Assembly: GCA_963565915.1 (NCBI GenBank)
Contig: OY751494.1
Span: 3,534,001 to 3,598,000, forward strand
Source of the DNA: Entoloma clypeatum
Lineage: Eukaryota; Basidiomycota; Agaricomycetes; Agaricales; Entolomataceae
Reading direction: 5' to 3'
DNA length: 64,000 nucleotides
The position numbers were made by a program, and so were the translations under genes. Shown piece by piece: positions 35,834-46,044 of this stretch (position 1 is the stretch's first letter; every line of letters begins with the position of its first letter). The notes under the pieces are model-generated. The model saw nothing but the letters and a program-made list of their open reading frames with translations, was not told the origin of the DNA and ran no database searches.

Positions 35834-37465
35834 GTCACAATGGGGTTCAACTTTATCCACCCTGCTTTTATAATAATAAGGATATCAATAGCCAAAGGAG
35901 GCTGATCCACTCACTAACCCCTAAATAAATTGAGCCAAGGCGGAAGTCTCGACTCTCAACTTCCTGTTCTAATAATAATACGTAACAAGCCGTTCCATTG
36001 AGAATGATTTATGGCTTGAAAGCATCCCCAGTCTTGGCATCGCCCTTGCATGTATGTTTCGATTTACAGATGGCACTCAAGTATGTGGCATGGCATATGT
36101 GCTTCGAGTCGAATGGAATCCGAGACGCCAACTGTCTAGAAAACTGACGATTGAATATCTGCAAGGATTGCCCACTCGTTCGAATTGAAAACGAGGTAAA
36201 AGACATCTCACCGCATGACATCGCTTCTTCTCACATGCTTTGATTAACAATTTTTCAAGTCCAGTTCAGTACTGAGATACGAAGCGGACAACTTTACTCG
36301 TCAAGGGAGAAAGGTTCGATGCCGTAATTGCACCTATGAAAGGCAATTTTGTGTGGATAATTTTGACAGATTAGCGAGAGGCACGTTCAGAATCAATCCC
36401 GGACGCTGCGTTCGCATTCAATGTGGATTCAGAATTTGAGAGGAGGTAGCTCACCAGACCAGCAAATATCATCGCCCGCGATCCCGGAAAGAGTAGAGAT
36501 GATGCCTATTTTCAGGAGGACACGAAAACGATCCGGCTGCGCAGACAACTGTTGAGCAGTTGACTTTCTACCTATATATGCTCCAAGTAGGGTTCAAAAC
36601 CTTCTCTTCCTCGCAAGTCAATGGCATGGTAACTGCATTTTAATTTCACCGAGGCAGCAAAGAAAAGTATTCACCGGCTGGAAGCCCTGGGGGGGTGCTC
36701 TCCGGCAGAGCTCTCAGGTACTTCTCGACAGCCTCGCTGGTAAGCAAGGCGTTTGAACTGATGAAAGAGGCACATGTATGGGATCTTGGAGCAACATAAC
36801 GACAAGGGAACGACGCACGAAATTACTGAACCCATCATCTCAAAAGACCGGATGATGAAGAACAAAGTCAGATATGGTCTGCAAGTCATTATGTCAGGTT
36901 TGAAAAGTGGCCGTCCTGTTATCAGCCAGTCCTTGTAGGCCACTTAGAGGTTTGTTTTATACACCAATCGACCAAGCAAGCGTTCAATTTACAGGGATCG
37001 AGTGTGCAAGTATAAACGCAGACTGCTTCAAACTGTTAATTCCTCCTGTAAGCCAAACTTCAGTGATTGGGGCATTGCACATCGCAAAAAGGGACAAAAG
37101 TCGGTATCATCTTACTAACTTGGTAATTCACACGATGATGCTATAACCTTGTATCCAGAATATCATCTTGTTAATGTGCTTACAAGCTTCGTAACAACTT
37201 TGGGCGGGATTACAAGGCAGCAATAGAATGTCAGGCCGATTAACGGGAAGTCAACAGGATGTTAGGCCTATTGAAAGTGACTTATTGGCATGGAGGTCGG
37301 AAAATGTTTTTCGTGTGTAATATCGACCACAACCTGTCAGCAACCTGTTGTTCTATTCAACAAGCTGCCGACTTCATGAACAGGATAGTGCCAGAATCTT
37401 ATGAATTTTCATAGGCATATAAACATGCTACACACGTCAATTGACGTGAGCTGTCCCGACCGGCA
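35834..37465. other. Gene-poor interval, no supported gene
   Basis: About 1.6 kb upstream of the S53 peptidase. Frames of up to 90 codons occur. One minus-strand stretch near 36660-36740 can be read as EAVEKYLRALPESTPPGLPA followed by a stop, which looks coding-like, but no partner exon or family was found. It may include a decayed gene. Composition is fairly AT-rich from 37100 to 37430. Confidence 0.4.
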
Positions 37466-37770
37466 CCAGGGACTAGTGAATGCCACGGGTAACCCTCGGG
37501 TACCTTTGGCTCAACCCGTACCCATACCCGCCAAAACCCACACCCATGTACACGGGTACGGGTTCCCACGGGTATGGACGGGTTTGGCGTCTACGGGGAT
37601 CCACAGGCTGCTAGAACGGAAATGGGGAGTGTGACCCCAGTCGCGAAACCTGTCCAATACCCAACGGGTTTATCGGGGGTCCCGAAATCCGCACCCGTAC
37701 CCGTACCCAGCTGTACCCGCACCCGCGACCCGAGCGGGTTTCGAAACCCCTGGCAATCACTACCAGGGAC
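37466..37770. mobile_element. hAT-like MITE with 8-bp target duplication
   Basis: A 289-base element (37474-37762) is flanked by the perfect direct repeat CCAGGGAC at 37466-37473 and 37763-37770. Its ends form inverted repeats: the left end reads TAGTGAATGCCACGGGT and the right end, reverse-complemented, TAGTGATTGCCAGGGGT, matching at 15 of 17 positions. An 8-bp duplication and a TAGTG terminus are features of the hAT superfamily. The interior has no coding frame of note and is packed with the words ACCCGT and GGGTAC on both strands, so it could fold on itself. It is best called a non-autonomous hAT-like MITE. No transposase able to move it is in this window. Confidence 0.82.
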
Positions 37771-40302
37771 CATACTCCCGATAACCTGATTTTTTGCCAC
37801 CATGTTGGCTTGGGCCCCCTATAAAGTCCTTCCTGATAACCCATACTCCCTTTAACCTTATAACCCATAGCGCTGGTCGTCCACCGATCACTAGTATGAG
37901 TTGAGACTCGGAGCTTCGTCTAGGCAGATCAATACAAGGATAACTCACTACAGAACACGAGGACCGAGGATGGCCCCGCCGTCTTTGCGCGTTCAAGCCC
38001 GCCAACAGAACTTGAAATTTCGCCGGAACAGGATATGCTACGGGGCGACAATATTTCCGATGTGTTTAGAGGGGGCAAAGGGCTACAGTGGTAACGATCT
38101 TCAAATCGCGGGAGGACTCACCGGCAATCGCTGTTGGAGGCTTGAGTGTGGCATGCCAGCAGCGGCAGGCTCCGCTGGGTTGATGACAGGATAGTGATGA
38201 TTGCCCCAGCACCAATTCTATATTTTTCACGGGGCAAATGGTAGACGCACGTGGGATGAGTTGGAGAGCCACCGGAGATCGTTGACCCTACCGCGAGTCC
38301 CGTAAAATTCACGGATTCGGGTTGGCATTTGAGAAACGGCGGGTAATCGCCATAAATACCCATGAGTCTTCATGTCGTGTTGGAACACCGCACCAAAGAA
38401 AAAGAAATCTGCAGATGTTCAAACAAAACATACTATGTCGCACAGATGTCAAGGAAAAAAAAATGCTGATGCAAATACCACGCGCCGTTTCTGGCGGTTC
38501 GGCGAAATTCGCCGAATCCGGCCAAAGGAAACGGCGGGAGGAAGTAACACAGTGGGTGGAATGAGGGGAGACAGCGGGGGACAGGCAGGTGAGTTGCCCA
38601 ATGTGGGACGTAAGTAGGGGGAGGTAGGGCAAATGGGACATGTATAGGAGGCCGGCGCAGGGGATGTGACTGGCATGTGCGTTATTGCTGGCGTAACCAG
38701 AGGTGATGGAAAGCTGCAGCAGCCACATCTGCGGGAAGGGGGCAGTGTGGTGTCAGGGAGCAGAAATGTGGGTGTGCAAGGTCAGCTACTTAGAACTGAA
38801 AGAGACAGAGAGGGGACAACCTGGGTTACCTTTGTCTCCCAAGAACGCGTCGTCCCCGGACATATAATCCATACGCACCTCCTGCATTCTTGGGGTGAAT
38901 GTGGATGGAGTGTGAACGGAGGGCGGGGCGTCTTGCATGGCCAGTGTTACCTTCAGAAAAAATGTCAGTCAAAGATCCTAGTAACCGTCTGATATCACTA
39001 GCGGGGCAGATACTGGAGGGAGCAAACACGGATGAGGGGAGGAACAATCGAACTATGACTGAGGATGAGCAAGTCAGACTCGCGAAATGTAGCATCCCCT
39101 GAAGATGTCACGTGAACCGCCATCGCCAACTTCTCCCATTCAGCCTTCTTCCTTTCCCCCACCCGTCCCCGCCACCGAAGCTACATATGATCGTGGATGT
39201 GTAGTGTTTGTTTCCATCCCTTATACTGGTGCGGAACACTGATTGATTCTTGCATTACGCTGTACAGTTCCACATTTGCACAGTATGTCATGCAAAAGCT
39301 GGCTATATGCTATTCTAACTCCCATTTTTCAAGATGCTTGCTGTCGTGTCCACGTTTGAGGGAGTCTTTGAAATCGACTTGTGGGCGGTTCATGTGCGGC
39401 GTTGGCGTTGGGTCAGTATTCGAGGACCAATATTGTTTACGGAACGTGGTGAAGGTCAAAGCTGCCGAACAGGACGACGGGGACTGCGCTTGACAATATC
39501 GATGCCACGCGACAACACGAGTTATCACAGCGCTGCCATGGATCACGCTGCCATGCTGATGGGCGCAGCGTACATGCAGTAGTTAACGGTAGGACCTCCA
39601 TTCACGCACCCGTCCATATCTTACATCCTCAAGCTTTTTCTAAGCCGCCCCAGGTCCGCTGAGAATGCAAGCCTTCGTTTTCATCTCCCAGGCGCTATCG
39701 AAGTAGAATTCGCCGGTTCGAGCCAGGTGCGTACGCGTCTATCTTGTTTTGGTATATTCCACGCAGTATTGCTCCAGTTTCGCGGGTCAAGTTGGGCATT
39801 TTTTCCCTGCATAAATGACTGGCGAATTGGTGAGTTGTTGTCCTGTCCTTTTCCGGTATTTCAGTCCATAAAGAACATGTTGTTCACTTCCAATATATGA
39901 TATTTAACATTTCCTTTATCGATATGTCAAATGTAAAGGGAGCAATCGGAAACATCCTAGGTTGTTCTTAACAAGTTTCGCACAGTATGTAAGGCGTTAA
40001 CAATGAATACCAAATTATTAATCAGGCAACAGCATAGCAGGTTGGCGAAATCGGCCAACTTGATAATGGTATGTCAGGAAGGACTTGTGATTGTATTCGC
40101 ATGTATCGGTTGTCAGCTCGCCTCTAACCTGGTAGTCCTGTTGAGCCTTGTAAGGCTTGTTATTGGTATGTGTGGGTATAAAAACATGCGTCGCTTTTTG
40201 CGATGCAGCTTGTATTGACGCCAACCTGAGGTGAACAGTTTGCTTGGTATTGTTATGCAAGGGCTTCCAAACCTGATTTTTTGCCTGACGTCGAACGCCA
40301 TC
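37771..40302. other. Gene-poor interval with possible small unrecognised exons
   Basis: About 2.5 kb without a supported gene. A frame starting at 39105 reads MSREPPSPTSPIQPSSFPPP then VPATEATYDRG before possible splice sites. A second frame near 39330-39490 reads RCLLSCPRLRESLKSTCGRF and MCGVGVGSVFEDQ. Together they might be exons of a small Gly- and Cys-containing protein, but I could not join them convincingly or name a family. A near-continuous palindrome lies at about 38498-38516. The last part before 40303 should contain the eIF3m promoter. Confidence 0.35.
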
Positions 40303-41879
40303 ATGGCGGCTACAGATTCAGTATCAGTCTTTGCTGAAGGAACATTTGCAGAGCAGGTGAGCGATATCCCCTCTACTATCAATCCGTTTCCAAACTACTG
40401 CTTCTTCAGATTCAAGAACTGGTAAACTATGTGGTTCGACCTCAGTCAGAGGAGGACCGTGCAGCCTTTGTTCGCCCCTTTCAAGATGCGCTGAAGGTAG
40501 TTGAAGGTCAAAAGCCATTAGAAGAAGATCTAGAACGTCGTAGAGAAATATTGTCCATGGTTTTGGCCGTGGTGAAAGAGTTGGGGGACGGTTCAGATCG
40601 CGGTACGTCTCCCATCATGAATTACTGAACGTGATCTGATCATTCGGGAACAGAGATCGAGGGTTTTTTTAACCTCATTTTCTCTCATTTGTTCAGCCTT
40701 TACACACCAGATACTTTAGAGGCAAGGCAACACCTTATTGCATTGCTCCACACAATATCATCAACACCCTCCGAACGGCAATTTATAAAATATCGCATGT
40801 GCGCTTGCCCTCATTAAACCATGCCTTTCCCCAATCAATACACGAACTTCCAGATTATCCAACCTGTTCAACGCGCTTCCACATACCTCTCCACTCCGAC
40901 TCATTGTGTACAATTCCCTGCTAGAAATCGCAAGCGCGAATGATGAACTCGAGACACTCCAACTCACCCGCGTCGACATCGAAAAGTGGATATCAGAATG
41001 GAGTATATCCTCCGACGAAAAATCATTATTCCTCAAAAGTCTTGTTGACGTGCACGAGAAGTCCGGTCAATCGTACGCTTCAACTCTTGACCCATCTACA
41101 TTATCAACCTGATTATTACTTGCCACTCGATCAACTTTCTAGGCAGGCTGCATATGAATATTCTCGCCTCTATCTACAATCTTTGCCTTGCACATCTTCA
41201 GCAGCTCACGAAGCTGCCCTTGGTCTCATCGCCGCTGCTCTCCGCCTACCCACGATCTTCGACTTTGATCCCCTCTTTACACTTGATGCAGTAGTCGCAG
41301 TCAAAGAGCATGAGTTATTCTCCCTTCTCCAAATATACCTCAATGATGGTCTTCCGGAATTCAATGCTTGGGAATCTTCGCATCCCGGTGCTTTCGAGAA
41401 ATACAGTACGCGCGTACACTATCGTTCATGTATCACTTTGAATAACAGCGTGCGTCGCCAGATCTGGACAAAACACAACTTCAACGAAAAATCCGACTCC
41501 TTACGCTCGCCTCTTTGGCCTTCAAGCATGTTGGGCATGACCTATCGTACTTAAAAGTAGCAGAAGCTCTTCAAATTGACTCTGGCGATGTTGAGAAATG
41601 GGCGATCGATGGCAAAACCATTCTTCCATCCCTTGTCATACATTGCACTAATGAAGCTCCTCCATAGTCATTCGCGCCGGGCTTGTATGGGCAAAACTCT
41701 CACAGACATCACAGAGCCTTCATATCACGAGGGCTACAGTGCGGACATTTGAAAAGGAGCAATGGGAAGCTCTCGAAAAGCGATTGGTGGCTTGGAAGTC
41801 CGGTTTGAGTGGAGTTTTGGAGGTGTTAGGCAATGCAAGGAGGCAGGCAGGCCTCGAACAGCCGCAAAGTGTCGCTTAA
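40303..41879 (+). CDS. Translation initiation factor eIF3 subunit M
   Basis: PCI-domain subunit of the eIF3 complex, which helps load mRNA and initiator tRNA on the 40S ribosome. The start exon is MAATDSVSVFAEGTFAEQ, joined to IQELVNYVVRPQSEEDRAAF, then to REILSMVLAVVKELGDGSDR. Later exons carry LYTPDTLEARQHLIALLHTI, VYNSLLEIASANDELETLQL and a HEAT/TPR-like helical region (RQAAYEYSRLYLQSLPC, AALGLIAAALRLPTIFDFDP). The PCI winged-helix end includes KIRLLTLASLAFKHVGHDLS and LKVAEALQIDSGDVEKWAID. The C-terminal helix is EALEKRLVAWKSGLSGVLEV, and the stop is at 41879. Six or so short introns are needed. It converges on the next gene with 86 bases between stops. Confidence 0.92.
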
Positions 41880-41965
41880 GGAACGGTAGTTGTTGTATGA
41901 CAAGGAGAGTTATTGCGGGCACGAAGAACAGATATATCCATAAACTAAAATGCGGATGAGATCTA

Positions 41966-44156
41966 TCACCAATCTCCGTCGAAGCCAACAAAGCCTAATA
42001 TGACCAGAGTGGGTGAGTTGCTTCAACAGGACTGCCGTAGTACGTACCTGTCAGCAAAAACACCGGGAAATACCTCTTCTTTTCCAAAGATGAACACCAG
42101 TTCCACGCACTCGTCAACCGCCCATCGATACAACTTCCGGCATCAAAGAAATTATCGGCCCCAGACCCGTCAAACCCATGTCTAAAGAAATCCCCTAAGA
42201 TCTCCATCACAAGATTTTCCGTCGATCCAAACTCGTCGTCGATATACGATCGCAATGCAGGCTTCGCGGCCAGATTCGGTATTTGGGAAAGGGTATTGCA
42301 GATAGGAAGGAGGATGCGGTATATTTGGGTATACTTGTCGATGAACAGGAGAGCGTTCGGGACGTTGTGATCGCCCATGTGAATGGCGCTGGATCCGACC
42401 CAACCGCCAAGGCTCTTTTGAGCTTTGTGGAGAATACCATGCATCATGCGAGACGTTTTTGGAGCGGCTTGGACGCGGTTTAAGCCCTGACCAGTGTCAC
42501 GAAGACGATAAGGAACATTTTCAGCCAGCAGGTCTTGTTCAGCCAGCGACCAGAGACGGAACATATCTGGTTGGTGATTCCTTCCACTTCAGTAAGATAA
42601 ATCTGGACTGCTTGGAAACACTCGCCGTGCAAGATTTCCCGCCAGAGCGTCAAACTTTGGAGTACATATGAGTACTGCTTTGCATGGTCATGCGAGAGTC
42701 GTGCACCATTCTTCCCACTTCGTATTGATAGACTTCTTTTGGAGTCCTTTGCCTGTGTAGGATGGAAGTGTTCTTTCAAGTGCGTGATCATACGCTCGCA
42801 CGGATCTCGATTGGCTCGGAGGAATGCATGGTTGTCACCTATTGAATATAGGCACTGGCGGACGTTTTCTTGAGAGAGACCTTCTCGCTCAAAACGTTTG
42901 GCGAGAATTTCGATGGCCCTTTCCTTGCTTCTGATATCTTTCTGGACGTCCCTGCGCGGTCGTCCCTCGGAATAAACCTCCTTCGTAGCGACGGTGATAA
43001 GATCGTCACGAAGCAGGTCCACTGCATCATGCTCCTCCAAAATTCCATAAACTGTTTTGACTGGCCGGACACAGGAGAAACTCAATAGTTCTTGGACTTC
43101 TAGTGTTTGACTATCCTAGGTGGAGAATAAATTCGGTCTCGCAAAGAAAAATTTCACAAACGAGACGGACCAACCTGCAGGAGGTATATGAGTTTGCCGT
43201 AGGTAGTGCGCATTTTGTCCGGATTCATGATTTTGTGCCTCCGCCCAAGCTCGAAGATTTGTTGGTAAAACTCTGCATTGGCTTGAAAATCACGGTCCAT
43301 AAACAATTCCTGGCCTTGCTTATAGTCCGCGGACAGAACCAAGCCAGACATGATGGCACACAATTCGCGGATCTGGTGCACGATCCGTTTCGCTTTGGAT
43401 TGACCAAAGCCCAATGTGTCAATTTTATCGGTATACTCAGAAACGGAGAGTGCAGCTTCAAGAAGGCGAAGATATTTGCGTTCGGTGATGGTCAGACGTA
43501 AGGGGATGAATTTGGCGCGTTCCACAAACCATTCTCCGACTTTTGTCCCTGCAGCTGGTTGCGCGCCGATCATGTCAGTCGAGGGTCCAACGACGACACG
43601 CTCCCATTCTTCGTCGTCCTCCGAGTCACCTTCAGCGTTCCCGTCGTCCACCTCCATCTGAAAACAGGTAAAATAATCCTTCGGGAGACATATGAAGATC
43701 TTCTTACTGGATTGCTATTGGCCATGGCAGGGGGCTGGCGCGGGGAAGCATCACCATTTGTGGCTGTTGCCTTCCTCTCCCTTGTGTTACCGAGCGGCTT
43801 AACTGCATGTCTTTTCCTCGATCCCTTTCTATGTTGCGCGGCAAAGCACACTTCACAGTAAACATCGGCGCACGTTTCGCATGATACTTGAGCAGGCTGA
43901 TCTTTTCAATAAGTACATGAGCTTCACAGAGCACCTTGTCACCAAAACTAGAACCAAAGTCACCTTCGCATTCTACGCAATAGCCCTTTGTGACCGGATT
44001 TTCAAGCGTCTCTTCATCCCAACCACTTACAGCTGGCTGTCCATCTGAACTGCTAGGGTGCTCAACTGCTTCGTGATCGTTACTCAAGATGTTTTCAAGG
44101 GAAAAGGCAACGGCAGGGCTCAAATGGTCCGTGATAGTTGACGAGGTGTTTGACAT
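41966..44156 (-). CDS. B-box zinc finger + DUF2009 (UPF0652) protein
   Basis: Conserved protein of unknown function with the DUF2009/UPF0652 domain found in fungi and plants. The N-terminal exon MSNTSSTITDHLSPAVAF is probably disordered. Joining across the first intron gives a Cys/His cluster, CVECEDQPAQVSCETCADVY then CEVCFAAQHRKGSRKRH, whose spacing is that of a B-box zinc finger. An acidic stretch (EGDSEDDEEWERVVVG) leads into DUF2009: FIPLRLTITERKYLRLLEAA, FELGRRHKIMNPDKMRTTYG, KLIYLLQDSQ and SFSCVRPVKTVYGILEEHDA. Then come CLYSIGDNHAFLRANRDPCE and KTSRMMHGILHKAQKSLGGW, with IHMGDHNVPNALLFIDKYTQ. The last exon ends FVGFDGDW at 41966. The B-box suggests protein-protein or ubiquitin-related contacts, which is inference only. 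Confidence 0.88.
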
Positions 44157-44374
44157 CTACGGGGGAGCGGGAGAACTGAAACGGCGTCAAGACTTGCAAA
44201 ATTTATTGAATAAAACGCGTCGAACACGTGCTCCGCCGCCAGCTCCGGCGGACTCTCCTCGGGCTTGGCACCACCAGTGCACGCATTACTCCATCCAAGT
44301 CCAATTAATATTCCGTCTCTAATATACAAAGGAAAATCACGAGAGATACTAGAGAGTGGATATCATAGCAGATG

Positions 44375-45894
44375 CTATGAACCAACCTGGATCGTCAAAT
44401 TGCTAGCCCATGCATCGTGGACGGTACCTTTCGTTTGTTCGATCCGCCGGCCCGTCCAATCCTCTTGTCCAACTCGATTTGCCCAATCATCAGAGTCTTC
44501 CCATGTCTCTTCCCATGTATTATCAGAAGCATTCAATGAAGGGGTTTTCGGGACCCGCGGAGCGATAGGAACCAGTGATAAGGCGTCTTGGCCTGGTGAT
44601 ATTCCTGGAGATTGGAAGTTGATCGCAGGTGAGTTTTGGTTGCGAATGGCCAAAGGAGTGGGAGCAGCGCGCCGATTGGTTCTTTTGAGGAGGTTCTTTG
44701 CTTGTTTCGTGGGTGTACCTCCGTTCGTCAAAACGTCACTGGCAAGACTTGGAGGGTAAGAGTGATCGATGGCTTGTTCAGAGGAGCTAGCGGTGTAAGA
44801 TTTGTGCTCCTCTGCGCTGGAGCGGTGTTTGTCACGAATATCGATATCATGGTTAGGAGGGGGAGATGGATGCCTGGCGCCTCCATTCTCAATATCACCT
44901 GGTCGATAAGGATCTTCATCCTCATCCTCAGGAACACGAAAAAGAGGTTCGCGATCTTGTATTGCATAGAGGTTGGGACTGTTACCCTCCAATGCGACGG
45001 ATGAACCGCCAGAGGCCTTGACAATAGAGTCGATGAGCCAGAACTGAAGAACGTTCATTATGATAGGAAATATGCCCATGACACTACCATTGGGAAAGGA
45101 AGTGAACAGGGATTTCAACGGAGAAAAACATGAAGGACGCACAATATGACCTGCAAAGAATCGCCTTCCCCGACATGTGTCCAGCTCAATAACCATTTTC
45201 CAACATAAAAGATGCCAGGGACCAAGATGAGGAGCGTGATAACGAGTAACTTCATCGTGGTCAAGGACATAACATATAACGCTGCCTGACGAGCCCAAAA
45301 GTTGAAAGAGGGTGGATTGCCATAAACTCCAGATTCGAATCCGTTGTATTGCAATTTTGTGGAGAAAACATGGGTAAGACCGTGAAGGATGAGGTACAGG
45401 GCCGCAACGCCTGCAACGCGCGTGTCAGTTCCACCTTGGCATATTAATACAGTTGGTCCTATATACCAAGGGTTGTATCCATCAATATGTGAAGGAAATA
45501 GAAAACGCAGGCATTTGCGGCGGTATATTGAGAAACGATATCGGATAGAAGGACGTTGGCGCTGTGAACGAACATCTGACCGACAACCTGCTTTGAGACG
45601 TCAAAGAGCCTTACCGGCGGACATCAATGCGGTCCTGAGACTGAAGACTCGAGATACGGACCATATCCTCCACGGGCGTTTGTGAGGTTCTCGGTGTCTC
45701 TTGTAGACCAAAGAGAGGAGAACAAGAACACCAAGGACGGCTTGGACAACCTTGTGCGGTTGCAAATCGTCATAAGTAAAAAGAAATGAACACACATGAA
45801 GTGAACACACCAATGCTGTTGGGCTCAGAAGCTGACAGGACTCTTCATCCGCCGCGTCGCCTTTCGCGGTCGCGGTCGGTGGGGAGAACGGCAT
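44375..45894 (-). CDS. STIMATE/YPL162C-type vacuolar membrane protein
   Basis: Multi-pass membrane protein of the family that includes yeast YPL162C (vacuole) and animal STIMATE/TMEM110 (ER-plasma membrane contacts). The start exon MPFSPPTATAKGDAADEESC leads to the first span, VVQAVLGVLVLLSLVYKRHR. After further introns come a region with LLSDIVSQY and ANACVFYFLHILIDTTLGVG, then YGNPPSFNFWARQAALYVMS, LVITLLILVPGIFYVGKWLL and VMGIFPIIMNVLQFWLIDSI, all matching the family's order. The cytoplasmic tail (about 45000-44375) is long, charged and Ser/Pro-rich, ending VGS. Four to five exons are needed. The start is 150 bases from the divergent SEC18 start. Confidence 0.86.
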
Positions 45895-46044
45895 GGACGT
45901 TGGCCAAGTCGCGGATGATGTGATGACATGGTTACTGTACGTAAGCGACTCACTCACATCTGCCACGACGACAGACCACGACTCGGACCACGACGACCAC
46001 GATTCCACCACACGACATCGGTTATCTAGACATTCACGACAATC

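Noticed and set aside
36671..36943. 90-codon minus-strand frame with a hydrophobic middle
   Set aside because: It competes with another frame in the same place and matches no family; not enough to call a gene.
37480..37760. ACCCGT repeats as an interstitial telomere or CRISPR-like array
   Set aside because: The words are irregular, occur on both strands and lie inside terminal inverted repeats with an 8-bp target duplication, so a MITE explains them better.
39700..39740. GGTTCGAGCC word resembling a tRNA T-arm
   Set aside because: No D-arm, anticodon arm or acceptor stem could be formed around it.
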